From NCBI GenBank assembly GCA_938075305.1, contig CALJGV010000004.1, positions 62,001-126,000 on the forward strand: a stretch of DNA of 64,000 nt, in the 5' to 3' direction. Origin of the DNA: an uncultured bacterium. GTDB taxonomy: Bacteria; Planctomycetota; UBA1135; GCA-002686595. Of the stretch, positions 9,135-17,565 are shown one piece after another. Numbering within the stretch: position 1 is the stretch's first letter; each line of letters opens with the position of its first letter. The translations under genes and the position numbers were made by a program. The notes under the pieces were generated by a model. It searched no databases and was not told the DNA's origin. It saw only the letters and a program-made list of their open reading frames with translations.

Positions 9135-12100
9135 ATGACTGCACGGACCCCCCTCCCCCGATTCCAGCCTGCGACCCCTCTCCGCCTGACTCAGGCGGTG
9201 GCCTCTGTCGCCGTCCTGGCCTTCGCGGGCTGCAACTCGACGACCTCGCCCGACCAGCAGACCACCCCCGCTGGAACGCTTGACACCAAGCCCGACGGCG
9301 ACTTCTACCTGGTCGACGACAACTTCAACGGCGAGGCGGTGCAGGTCCGGATCGCGCGCCAGTACTACGGGCGCATGGTCGACATCGTCGCCTTCGAGGA
9401 CGCAGGACTGACCCAGAGGACGACGGTCTTCGAGGAGTTCGTGGTGAACCCGAAGTCCGAGAGCGGCTGGCCGCTGCCGGACTTCCAGCTCGAGACCAAC
9501 CCGGTCACGGGCAAGCAGTCGCTGGTGATCTACCGCAACTTCGCGGACGAGACCCCCGGCGGTGGCCGCGAAGAGTTCCTCTCCCTCCTGAGCCTCGCCG
9601 AGTCCGGCGTGCGCCCGATCGCCGACAACGGATTCGTGGGCGCTGGCACGTACTCCATGGTCCCGCGCAACGCGGCGATCGTGGTGGTTTTCGATGACCT
9701 GGTGGACCCCTCCACCATCAACACCCAGTCGGTGCGGCTGCTGGTGGGCGAGCCGACCATCATCCCCTTCGAGGCGCGCATCTTCCCCGACCCGAACTAC
9801 GGGGGACTCGCCGAGCACGACGGTCAGCCGGGGCTCGAGTTCTACTCCACCCGCCTGATCGTGGACCCGGCGGTCAGTGAGATCGAGTCGTTCAACAGTG
9901 ACCCCACGGTCGCCGTGAACACGATCGGCTTCCCCGCGAGCAACGAGGCCAACCTCGCAAACGTCGAGCTCCGGTTTCCGACCCTCGAGCTCCCCGGCCA
10001 GCAGCAGCCGCTGCTCCAGAACCCCACGGCGCACCCGATCACGAGCGTCTCGAACGGCACCTTCGACTTCGGTTCGCCGGGGCGCGAGGTCGTCCGGGCC
10101 TTCCGGTCCGGTGGCGAGTCCGCGATCACCAACGACCCCTCCAACGGCTTCCTGCCCGACGAGACCGACCCGACCCTGATCGGCAGCCTGTCCGCAGTGC
10201 TTCTGGACACGCCGACGACGGTGCCCGGCCCCGACCCGCTGGTCTTCAACCTCTCGCGGGTGCAGTTCATCTCGACCACCTGCGCCCAGGCGCCGTCCGT
10301 GGGCGACCTGATCAGCCAGGGGCCGTACTTCGCCGAGGTCCTGAACAACACGTCCGTCTCCTCCGGCGGCCTCGCCCAGAACGTCCAGGTCCGCCTGATC
10401 GCGTTCCCGCAGGCCTTCGATCCCATCCAGTTCGAGACGATCCTCGGGCCGATCCAGTACATCGTGCCCTTCATCCCGGCCGAGGACGGCTCTCGCTCCG
10501 AGTGCTTTGTGAGCGTCTCCCCCGCCGCCCCGGACCCCAACTCGCCGGTCACCAACGTGGCCCCGGGGGCGACCTTCAGGTTCCGCTTCAGCGAGGCGAT
10601 CGACCCCAACCTGTTCGAGCCCTACGAGTCCTTCCGACTCCTCCGGAACGATCCGAACGACCCCCTCGCCCAGACGCCGACGCCGGCCGGCGACTTCATT
10701 CCTGGCGTGGTGCGCAACAGCACCTCGTTGCAGGAGTTCCGCTTCGAGCCCGAGCTGCCCCTCTCCCACGAACAGGGCGACGCCGAGTCCTACTTCCTGG
10801 ACTTCCCCGGCGGCGACCGCACGCCCAAGGACCTCGCCGGCAACGCGGTGACCGGACTCCTCTCGCCCATCGAGATTGAGCTCGACGCCGCAGCCCCCGA
10901 CGCCCCCACCGGTGGCCGCGTCGTTCGGTTCGAGTCCACCGACGAAGAGATCCCCTTCGGGGACCCCCTCTCGGCCAACGTCATCGACACCTTCGAGAAG
11001 CCGGAGTGGTTCGGCCAGATCGTCTTCGATCTTGAGCGCGGTCGTGTCCGCGGCCGCCCGGTGGTTCGCACCCAGGTGGTCTGCAGCCAGAACAACGAGG
11101 TGGTCGCCGCCATGCAGCCCGGCGTCGGCACCACCCTGCCGCTCAGCCCGTACGGCGCGCGGACCCAGATCCTCTGGCGCTACATCGACTTCGGAGACGA
11201 CCTCCCGTTCACCCGGGACAACGACGTCGCCCAGGACCTCAACTTCGCCCAGCTCAACCTGGACGTGGAGGGGGTCTCCCTGAGCCCCCTCGGAGGCAAC
11301 CCGGTCTTCGAGAGCTACCCCGAGTTCCAGATGTCGATGGCCCACGCCCAGAACCTCCCCGATGAGGTGATCGACCCGCTCTCTGGCGCGCTCATCCTGC
11401 CCAACTCGGGCATCGGCAACACGTTCGACGCCAACGTGGTGGATGGCTCCACGGACCCGCTGCGGGAGGTCCACCCCCGAGCGAACGGATACACCATCAA
11501 CCCCGGTGACCAGAGCATCGCGCCCGACGGCACGTCGCTCATCCCGACGCCCATGAACCAGGGCATCCCGGATAGCCAGAAGAAGTACTACACCTGGCGC
11601 GACACCGGCATCCGCGCCCGCGGTGGCTTCAACGGGGGCGGCGCTCCGCTCTTCCGCCAGGCGCAGATCACCGGCGTCCAGCCCCTCGCCGAGCTCGAGA
11701 CCATGATGGGCCCCGACTGCAACCAGCCGGGCGACGCCAACCCGTTCTACCTCGTCGAGGAGATCCGCACGGTCGGCCTCCCGCTGCTGGTCGAGTTCCG
11801 CTGCTACCCGACCGGGAACGCCACCACGAGCAACATCTTCTCCCACCAGCTCGCTCACACCTCGACCCTTCCCGGCTTCCGCGCCTATTCGGCGGGCGGT
11901 CGTGACGAGAGCGGTCAGCTGTTCACGGTGAACCCGGACTCCGAGAGCCTCGCCAACGGCGGCTTCGACCCGACCTCGATGCCCGCGGGGGCGCCGCTCC
12001 CCGGCGTGGACAACGCCCTCTACTTCGGCGCCCTCGACCTGGTCGTCAGGGTCAGCCGCGCGCACTCGCTCTTCTACGAGGCCCTTGACCCGCTGGGCAT

Positions 12101-12530
12101 CGGTGCTTTCTCCGCGCCGAGCTTCGCCCAGCCGGTGATCTTCCCAGAGATCCAGCCCCAGGGAACGAGCGTCGACTTCGCCTTCCGCGGCGCCATCACG
12201 ATCATCGCCATCGCCGGCGAGGACGCCAGCCGCCAGGACGCCTACGGCGACTTCTACCAGACGAAGCCGATCAACTACACGCCGAGCACCGCGGAGGACC
12301 CCACCATCGAGCTGCGGGGCAACGCGTCCTGCTGGGACGGCTCCTTCAGCTACGAGGTCGCCGACCAGAACGGGCTGACCGGCTTCCTCAACAACGACGA
12401 CAGCTGGAAGACCGACGTCAGCGACATCTCGGGAGCCCGCTTCGTGCAGGTTCGGATGTCCTTCATCAGCAACGCGGCCACCGGGCTCGTCCCCGAGGTC
12501 GCCGCCCTGGGGCTCTCCTGGCAGGAGTGA
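9135..12530 (+). CDS. Large lipoprotein with SbsA-like Ig domains
   Basis: The 1,131-residue protein has a long signal sequence ending in a lipobox (LAFAGCNS). ATG 9135 is preferred, though GTG 9093 is in frame. Two segments, VPRNAAIVVVFDDLVDPSTI and APGATFRFRFSEAIDP, match the start of SbsA Ig-like (Big_5) domains, which follow the pattern 'former P-x-x-x-I-x-I-x-F-S-x-x-v-D'. The rest is Asp/Pro/Asn-rich beta-structure with no recognised enzyme motif. It is probably an outer-membrane or surface structural lipoprotein. It is followed by tandem terminator hairpins and preceded by a promoter candidate, so it looks monocistronic. Confidence 0.7.
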   Translation: MTARTPLPRFQPATPLRLTQAVASVAVLAFAGCNSTTSPDQQTTPAGTLDTKPDGDFYLVDDNFNGEAVQVRIARQYYGRMVDIVAFEDAGLTQRTTVFEEFVVNPKSESGWPLPDFQLETNPVTGKQSLVIYRNFADETPGGGREEFLSLLSLAESGVRPIADNGFVGAGTYSMVPRNAAIVVVFDDLVDPSTINTQSVRLLVGEPTIIPFEARIFPDPNYGGLAEHDGQPGLEFYSTRLIVDPAVSEIESFNSDPTVAVNTIGFPASNEANLANVELRFPTLELPGQQQPLLQNPTAHPITSVSNGTFDFGSPGREVVRAFRSGGESAITNDPSNGFLPDETDPTLIGSLSAVLLDTPTTVPGPDPLVFNLSRVQFISTTCAQAPSVGDLISQGPYFAEVLNNTSVSSGGLAQNVQVRLIAFPQAFDPIQFETILGPIQYIVPFIPAEDGSRSECFVSVSPAAPDPNSPVTNVAPGATFRFRFSEAIDPNLFEPYESFRLLRNDPNDPLAQTPTPAGDFIPGVVRNSTSLQEFRFEPELPLSHEQGDAESYFLDFPGGDRTPKDLAGNAVTGLLSPIEIELDAAAPDAPTGGRVVRFESTDEEIPFGDPLSANVIDTFEKPEWFGQIVFDLERGRVRGRPVVRTQVVCSQNNEVVAAMQPGVGTTLPLSPYGARTQILWRYIDFGDDLPFTRDNDVAQDLNFAQLNLDVEGVSLSPLGGNPVFESYPEFQMSMAHAQNLPDEVIDPLSGALILPNSGIGNTFDANVVDGSTDPLREVHPRANGYTINPGDQSIAPDGTSLIPTPMNQGIPDSQKKYYTWRDTGIRARGGFNGGGAPLFRQAQITGVQPLAELETMMGPDCNQPGDANPFYLVEEIRTVGLPLLVEFRCYPTGNATTSNIFSHQLAHTSTLPGFRAYSAGGRDESGQLFTVNPDSESLANGGFDPTSMPAGAPLPGVDNALYFGALDLVVRVSRAHSLFYEALDPLGIGAFSAPSFAQPVIFPEIQPQGTSVDFAFRGAITIIAIAGEDASRQDAYGDFYQTKPINYTPSTAEDPTIELRGNASCWDGSFSYEVADQNGLTGFLNNDDSWKTDVSDISGARFVQVRMSFISNAATGLVPEVAALGLSWQE

Positions 12531-12537
12531 GCCCTGT

Positions 12538-12606
12538 CCCGCCCTGGGGCGGGATCCAGGAACGAGGCCCCGCGGCGCACCCTCAGGTGCACCGCGGGGC
12601 CTCGTT
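12538..12606 (+). terminator. Tandem hairpin terminator after the large lipoprotein
   Basis: A small hairpin at 12538-12553 is followed by a long stem: 12561-12581 pairs with 12586-12606 around CTCA, with one mismatch in 21 bp. The following bases TTCATTGG (12605-12612) recur after the hairpin at 12834-12861. Confidence 0.7.
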
Positions 12607-12733
12607 CATTGGAGCCGTTTGAATCTGCTGCCCCAGGGGCCCATCATGCATCTAACAGGCCCCGGGACGCCCGGGCCATCACTGGAGCCCCACCCCCGCA
12701 TCGTCACAGCGGGGCCGGGATGGTTTTGCAACT

Positions 12734-12743
12734 GGAGGTGATC
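12734..12743 (+). promoter_or_regulatory. Near-perfect Shine-Dalgarno site
   Basis: GGAGGTGATC matches ten consecutive bases complementary to the usual 16S rRNA 3' end. GGAGG ends 8 bases before ATG 12747. Such sites are rare in this window. Confidence 0.6.
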
Positions 12744-12746
12744 AGA

Positions 12747-12782
12747 ATGATGAGTGACGTTACCAAGGGAGCGCGCCGCTAG
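12747..12782 (+). CDS. Possible 11-residue micro-ORF (MMSDVTKGARR)
   Basis: Twelve codons including TAG run from ATG 12747, directly behind an ideal Shine-Dalgarno sequence. A second in-frame ATG follows the first. The encoded peptide is polar with a basic end. It could be a leader peptide, a microprotein or chance; the ribosome-binding site is the only positive evidence. Confidence 0.35.
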   Translation: MMSDVTKGARR

Positions 12783-12833
12783 GCGTATGCCCGACGGGTG
12801 CGTACCCGCGTGCGTGTTCCCGAAATCAACAAA

Positions 12834-12861
12834 GAGCCCGGCCGTCTAGACGGCCGGGCTC
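12834..12861. terminator. Bidirectional palindromic terminator
   Basis: A perfect 28-base palindrome with stem GAGCCCGGCC/GGCCGGGCTC and centre GTCTAGAC lies between a plus-strand transcript and the minus-strand coiled-coil gene. The stem equals that at 3681-3707. Confidence 0.65.
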
Positions 12862-12930
12862 ACTTCATTGGGGTGTGGATCGCGGGTCGAGCCGCGCGGG
12901 TCGGGGAGGGCCCCGACCCGACGGCGCAGC

Positions 12931-13866
12931 TCAGCGGTTGGTGTAGCCAGCCGGAGCCAGCTCGTAGGACACGGGGCCGTCAGACGCCTCCGCCCGGAAC
13001 TCCTCGACGAGCGGCTGGTCTCGGCCCTCGCTACGGATCTGCGACGCGGCGATCTCGACGTAGTCGAGGGCCCGTGCGCCGGCAGCGAGCTGGTCGAGCT
13101 CCGCTTCCTGCTCCGCACGCTTCCGCTCGAGGGTGCCGGTGATGTGGTCGAAGCTCACAGCGTCGTAGCGACCCGCCTCGTCCAAGGTCTGCTGGCGGTC
13201 GGCGAGCATCTCGATCAGGCGCTCGTTGCGGGCGATGGACTCGACCTCGTTGTTGAGCTGAACAAGCTGCGCCTGGAACTGGGCGTGCTCGCCCTCGAGC
13301 TGATCGAGCAGCTCCACAAAGCGCTCCTCCTGGGTTCGAAGGTACTTCAGGTTGTGGGCCGCATCTGCCGCGCGCGCCTCGTGGGCGCTCCGGGTCCGCT
13401 CGATCTCGCGGACCTTCACGGTCGCGCGGCGAAGGCTGATGACCTCGTTGCCAACCTGCACGGCGGCGAGCTGGGCCCGCGGGCCGTCGGCCTGGCTGAC
13501 CTCCTGGAGCGCCGGAACCAGCGCCGCGAGGTCCCGGTCCACGAGGGCGACCACCCGCTTCGAAACCGCCTGCTCGCGCTCGAGCCGCGCCACCTCCTCC
13601 TGGAGGGTGCGGAGATCTCCCCGCACGGCCCGGATGCGCTGGGGATACTCCTTGGCCACCTCAGCGATCTGGCGGCGCATGGCGACGGGGTCGTCGATGT
13701 TGTGGTCGAAGTGCAGCTGGAGCTGGCCCTGGACCTGGTCGGCCATGGCGCCGACGCGCTCGGGGCCCACGAGCATGGCGGTTCCGCCGACGACGGCCGC
13801 AGCGAGCGCGGTGCCGATGACGGCGGTGCGGAAGAGGGTCTTGAACAGGAATCGCATGGGAGGCAT
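12931..13866 (-). CDS. Membrane-anchored coiled-coil protein
   Basis: The roughly 311-residue protein begins near ATG 13866 or 13857 with FKTLFRTAVIGTALAAAVVGG, a membrane anchor. A long charged helical region follows (about residues 60-280), with heptad-like stretches RTLQEEVARLEREQAV, RTQEERFVELLDQLE and ERKRAEQEAELDQL. The tail is unstructured. No enzymatic motif is present. It probably extends into the periplasm as a rod or scaffold. It is divergent from the second sigma factor gene across 148 bases and may be one of its targets; this is inference. Confidence 0.6.
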   Translation of the reverse strand: MPPMRFLFKTLFRTAVIGTALAAAVVGGTAMLVGPERVGAMADQVQGQLQLHFDHNIDDPVAMRRQIAEVAKEYPQRIRAVRGDLRTLQEEVARLEREQAVSKRVVALVDRDLAALVPALQEVSQADGPRAQLAAVQVGNEVISLRRATVKVREIERTRSAHEARAADAAHNLKYLRTQEERFVELLDQLEGEHAQFQAQLVQLNNEVESIARNERLIEMLADRQQTLDEAGRYDAVSFDHITGTLERKRAEQEAELDQLAAGARALDYVEIAASQIRSEGRDQPLVEEFRAEASDGPVSYELAPAGYTNR

Positions 13867-14014
13867 CCGGTGATGTGGGTCAATGCGCCGCCTGGCGCAG
13901 GAGGTCAGGCGGCACGGAAGCGGCGCCTGCACAGCCTTCTTGGCCATTCGGTGGCCGCGCTTTCACGATTCCGGGCCCCCGAGCCCATTTCCTGGCCCCG
14001 GGCGCTCTGATGGA

Positions 14015-14851
14015 ATGAAATGGCCTTGGGAGCGTAGAACCGCATGCCTCCGCCCCTTCCTGGCCGCCCAGCCCCAAAGCACAGCCCACGCCTTGCACGA
14101 CCTCACCACCGGCTTCATCGGCCGCCTCCGCTCCCGGGATGGGGACGCCTGGTTCGAACTCTGGGAGATCTTCGGTCCCGTCCTTCGGGCCCAGCTGGCC
14201 CGCTGGGGTCGCGGCAGGATCGGCTTCGAGACGGTCCAGGACCTCTCACAGGACACCATGGTGGCCCTCTCCAAGGCCATCGACCAGCACGACCCCACCC
14301 GCGGGGCCCGCTTCTCCACCTGGCTCCTCGCCATCGCCAAGTACACCCTGAGCGACGAGATGGACCGGCGGGGCGCCCTGAAGCGCGGGTCAGGGGTGCG
14401 TCCGCTTCCGCTGGACGCGGAGGGGATGCGCGAGCCCGACTCCGGCGACGTCCAACCGGACGCCGCCTACGAGCTCGAGGTGTTCGACGCGAAGGTGGAG
14501 GCGGCCCTCCGGCGCCTCGAGCGCGACTGTGACCTGATGGACTTCGAGACCTTCCGGATGCGCACCCTGGAGGGGCGCAGCGGTAAGGACGTGGCCGTGG
14601 CGCTCGGCACCAGCGAACCGACGGTCAGCCGCAGGCTGGCGCGCGCCAGAACCCGGCTCCAGGAGCTCATGGCCGAGGTCTTCGCCACCTTCTCGTTCAC
14701 CGAGGAGGAGATCGCCGAGCTTGAGCGAAATGGCATCGAGCGCTCACCCAACAAGACGGAGGACGCGTCCTTCGACGAGTCTATCGCCGAGATCTACGCC
14801 CGCATCATGGCCCGCCGGTCGGCCCAGGACGTCCACGGGGAGGATCGCTGA
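14015..14851 (+). CDS. Second sigma-70-family (ECF-like) sigma factor
   Basis: With ATG 14015 the protein has 278 residues. Region 2 is visible in DAWFELWEIFGPVLR, VQDLSQDTMVALSKAI and RFSTWLLAIAKYTLSDEMDRR. Region 4 is visible in GRSGKDVAVALGTSEPTVSRRLARARTRL. An acidic 60-residue C-terminal extension follows (FTEEEIAELERNGIE). It is not of the same subfamily as the sigma factor at 3757. The kinase gene begins 32 bases downstream, so the two form a second sigma/kinase module. The start is uncertain because the frame is open upstream to 13883. Confidence 0.82.
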   Translation: MKWPWERRTACLRPFLAAQPQSTAHALHDLTTGFIGRLRSRDGDAWFELWEIFGPVLRAQLARWGRGRIGFETVQDLSQDTMVALSKAIDQHDPTRGARFSTWLLAIAKYTLSDEMDRRGALKRGSGVRPLPLDAEGMREPDSGDVQPDAAYELEVFDAKVEAALRRLERDCDLMDFETFRMRTLEGRSGKDVAVALGTSEPTVSRRLARARTRLQELMAEVFATFSFTEEEIAELERNGIERSPNKTEDASFDESIAEIYARIMARRSAQDVHGEDR

Positions 14852-14883
14852 GGCGAGCCCGCAGCCCTCCGACGTAGCCTCCC

Positions 14884-17127
14884 ATGAGCTTTTCCGCCAT
14901 CGTCCTCTTCGCCCTCGCCATCGGGGCCGCGCTGGTGCTCCCCGTCGCGGGAGTCTGGCTGGCGATCAACCTGGTTCGCGGATTGACCTGGATGCTCGCC
15001 GGCATCGCCAGCGCCCTCGACTGGGTCTTCCGGTCCATCTTCCGCTTCATCGGTGGGATGGTCAGCGACTCCGCGCAGGCCGTGGGTCACGTCGTGACGG
15101 CGGTGTTCACGCTGCCCCTGATGGTGGCCAACGTCTTCCTCCTTCGGTTCAAGGCCGTCGGCCACTACGGAAGGGCCCTCGAGGACGCCTCCTACGGGCT
15201 CGTGATTTGCCTCTATCGCGTGGTGATCGGGCACCCCCTCCGGCTCGTCGGCCTCGGCGCCCTCACCGAGAGCATCGAGGTCGGGACCCCCAACCTCTTC
15301 GCCGATGAGCCCCGCACCGCCCCGGCGGTCCCCCGACACCACGTCCCGCAGGATGGGGGTCGCACCCCTCGCTTCGAGGGGTACAAGATTCAGGAGGAGC
15401 TCCGCGCCGGAGGCTCGGGGGCCCGGCTGTTCCTCGCGCGCCCCACCAGCTCGAAGTCCCGAGACCTCACGGCTCGCGGCCTGGAGGTCCCCGACCAGGT
15501 GGTGATCAAGGCCTTCGACCGGCGCTTCGGATCCACCGTGCCGCAGATCGTCCGGGAGAGCCGAGCCCTCGAGGCGGCCCGCGGGCTCGGGCTCGTGGTC
15601 GAACACGTCACCACCGAGGACGCGTTCCACTACGTCATGCCGTTCGTTCCGGGCCATGACCTTGATGTCGAGACGGCGCGCCTCCACCGGCGCTCAGGGG
15701 CCGACGGACTTGGCCGGGAAGAGCTCACCCTCGTGCTCGGCTACGCCAGAGACCTCTGCCGTCACCTGACCCGCTTCCACGAGGGAGGCCTCTGGCACAA
15801 GGACGTCAAGCCATCCAATCTGCTGGTCTCCGACGGGCAGCTTCGCGTGGTCGACTTCGGCCTGGTCACGCCGCTGGAGTCCGCCCTGACGCTCACGACC
15901 CACGGCACCGAGTTCTTCCGGGACCCTGAGCTGGTCCGTCTGGCCCTCGCTGGGAAGCGCGTCCAGGACGTCGACGGCGTCAAGTTCGACCTCTACAGCG
16001 CTGGGGCGGTCCTCTACTCCATGGTCGAGAACAGCTTCCCCGCCCACGGCTCCCTGTCCTCCATCAACAAGGACGCCCCCGAGGGCCTGCGCTGGATCGT
16101 GCGCCGCTCCATGGCCGACGTGGACAAGCGCTACGCCTCTGCCCGCGAGATGCTCTCCGACGTCGAGACGCTCCTCGCCGCCACAGATCCCTATGCCCTG
16201 CCCCTGGCCGCCCTCCCGTCCGTCTCAGGAGAGACCCCGTCACCTGGGAGGGAGACCGTCGACGAGGGCGCGGGGATGGAGCAGCCCAGCGGCGATGGGC
16301 CCGATGTGCGTCGCTTCCGCGCCTTCGGACTCACCGCCGAGATCACCGGGCTCGGCGCCGCAAGAAAGAGCTTCAGCGGCGCCCGCGAGACGCTCGCCGC
16401 GAAGCGCGCGGCCCTAGCGGCCCAGCGCGAGGTGGGTCGCGAGAGAAGGCAAGAGGAGGCCCAAGCACGGTCCGCTGCCAGGGCCGAGGCAAAGGTCGCG
16501 AGACGACTTCGACGACGGGGCGCGCTCCGCGGTTTCGCCACGGTCGCCATCGTGGCCGTGATCGCCATCGGCGGCTACGAGCAGTGGAGCCATCAGGCCA
16601 GCGGCGGGATGGTGCCGGACCATTCGCTCGCCACGCCGTTGCCTCCGATCCCTGTCGAGCTCCGGATGCCCGAGGACTCGCGCGTCCTGCTCCTCACCGA
16701 CCCCGATGACCTGTCGCTCACCGAAGCCTCCCAGGCCTACGCGGCTCGCCTGGAGGCCGAGGGCGTCGTGGCCATGGGAACTCGACTTGAGGACACCGAG
16801 GGGATCGGCATCCTCTCCAACGCGAGATACGCGATGGAGACCGCCGGTTCCAGCCGCAAGGTCCAGCGTCGGGCCCTCCAGAATCTGATCCGGGAGACCG
16901 GGGGCCTGGACGGCATTCACTGGCTGGAGCGGAATGCGAGCGGGGAGCTCACCGTCCTGTGGCTGGACGGCGACCTCGAGGTCAACGCCATGCTCCATGG
17001 AGCATTGGACGACGGGGCACCAGCGCCGGCCGCCGACGAAGGGGCGCCCGCGGGGGTCATCGAAGCTCCCCGTGCTCCAGAGGCTCCCGCGGCACCCTCC
17101 GGAAACGGATCAAAGCAGCGCCCCTGA
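14884..17127 (+). CDS. Membrane Ser/Thr kinase-like protein with N-terminal helices
   Basis: The 747-residue protein opens with membrane helices (about residues 3-120) before a kinase domain from about 166. The phosphate loop is degenerate (ELRAGGSGARLFLA). K209 (VVIKAF), HKDVKPSN (305-312, with Lys in place of Arg in HRD) and DFG (324-326) are kept, so it may still be active. A charged Ala/Arg helix precedes a second membrane segment near 549-565. A 180-residue C-terminal domain follows, probably outside the membrane. It is paired with the sigma factor at 14015 and followed by the ncRNA candidate region. Confidence 0.82.
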   Translation: MSFSAIVLFALAIGAALVLPVAGVWLAINLVRGLTWMLAGIASALDWVFRSIFRFIGGMVSDSAQAVGHVVTAVFTLPLMVANVFLLRFKAVGHYGRALEDASYGLVICLYRVVIGHPLRLVGLGALTESIEVGTPNLFADEPRTAPAVPRHHVPQDGGRTPRFEGYKIQEELRAGGSGARLFLARPTSSKSRDLTARGLEVPDQVVIKAFDRRFGSTVPQIVRESRALEAARGLGLVVEHVTTEDAFHYVMPFVPGHDLDVETARLHRRSGADGLGREELTLVLGYARDLCRHLTRFHEGGLWHKDVKPSNLLVSDGQLRVVDFGLVTPLESALTLTTHGTEFFRDPELVRLALAGKRVQDVDGVKFDLYSAGAVLYSMVENSFPAHGSLSSINKDAPEGLRWIVRRSMADVDKRYASAREMLSDVETLLAATDPYALPLAALPSVSGETPSPGRETVDEGAGMEQPSGDGPDVRRFRAFGLTAEITGLGAARKSFSGARETLAAKRAALAAQREVGRERRQEEAQARSAARAEAKVARRLRRRGALRGFATVAIVAVIAIGGYEQWSHQASGGMVPDHSLATPLPPIPVELRMPEDSRVLLLTDPDDLSLTEASQAYAARLEAEGVVAMGTRLEDTEGIGILSNARYAMETAGSSRKVQRRALQNLIRETGGLDGIHWLERNASGELTVLWLDGDLEVNAMLHGALDDGAPAPAADEGAPAGVIEAPRAPEAPAAPSGNGSKQRP

Positions 17128-17283
17128 GAGCGACGAACGGCCGGTGGACCGGCGACGAGGTCGCGGCCTTCGCATCCCCGAACCAGCCCTGGCCTCCAGT
17201 GAACCTCCCCCTCCACGCGGGGGGGGGCCGGGCTGGGACCCGGCGGAGCCCCGCCGAAACGGCTCCAGGGGCGCTGAGTGCGG

Positions 17284-17319
17284 AAAAAAGAAGGGGCCCC
17301 GCGCAGGCGCGCGGAGCCC
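17284..17319 (-). terminator. Rho-independent terminator, minus strand
   Basis: On the minus strand an 11-bp stem with one G-U pair (17309-17319 with 17294-17304) and a GCCT loop is followed by CTTC and six T. Confidence 0.65.
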
Positions 17320-17516
17320 ACAGGCTGTCCAGCTCACCGGTGGTGAGAGCAGTCCCTGCTGAAGACCGCGACCCCCTTTCGACCAGCGGCTCTCTCCAGC
17401 CTTGGGCGACGGGTCCTGGGGCAACCGTGGAGCCGCTGACGCTACGCGCAGAGGCTCCTAGCTTCCTTCCACGCTCGGCATCGGGAGCACCCCGCCGGTT
17501 CTGGACCCTGAGCTGC
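17284..17516 (-). ncRNA. Candidate structured ncRNA between two terminators
   Basis: Minus-strand bases from 17516 to 17284 start right after the pqiB terminator and end in their own terminator. The two ends can pair (GTCCAG near the 5' end with CTGGAC near the 3' end). Internal hairpins include AGCGGCT/AGCCGCT and CTCACC/GGTGAG. The overall shape, a long closing stem with an open middle, recalls 6S RNA, but no conserved sequence was confirmed. No clear promoter is visible. Confidence 0.3.
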
Positions 17517-17542
17517 AAAAAAAATGGTCCGGAGGCCCGGAC
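17517..17542 (-). terminator. Rho-independent terminator of the pqi operon
   Basis: On the minus strand GTCCGG, GCCT, CCGGAC is followed by CA and eight T (17524-17517), just after the pqiB stop at 17566. Confidence 0.8.
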
Positions 17543-17565
17543 GGCCCCGTGGGGGCCCGGCCCCG

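Larger units (their letters stand above)
12619..12861 (+). ncRNA. Candidate structured small transcript with micro-ORF
   Basis: A weak promoter (TTGAAT 12619-12624, 17 bases, CATCAT 12642-12647) precedes hairpins at 12658-12677 and 12694-12714. These are followed by a perfect anti-SD match and an 11-codon ORF, then a strong palindrome at 12834-12861. The 400-base gap 12531-12930 otherwise holds only terminators. Known RNAs (RNase P, SRP, tmRNA, 6S) were looked for and not matched. Confidence 0.35.
17128..17565. other. Intergenic region (438 bases) with opposed structured elements
   Basis: This region lies between the convergent kinase (+) and pqiB (-) genes. It holds two minus-strand terminators (17517-17542 and 17284-17319) enclosing about 200 structured bases. 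No coding sequence is credible. Confidence 0.6.

Noticed and set aside
9114..12065. 983-codon minus-strand open frame over the large lipoprotein
   Set aside because: It is the antisense of a gene with signal peptide and Ig motifs; its composition (Val/Gly/Arg/Glu-rich) is typical of antisense in high-GC DNA.
12619..12861. RNase P, tmRNA, SRP or 6S RNA in the gap
   Set aside because: None of the conserved core sequences are present; only a generic structured transcript can be proposed.
17284..17516. Firm call of 6S RNA
   Set aside because: The end pairing is suggestive but sequence conservation and a promoter were not confirmed.
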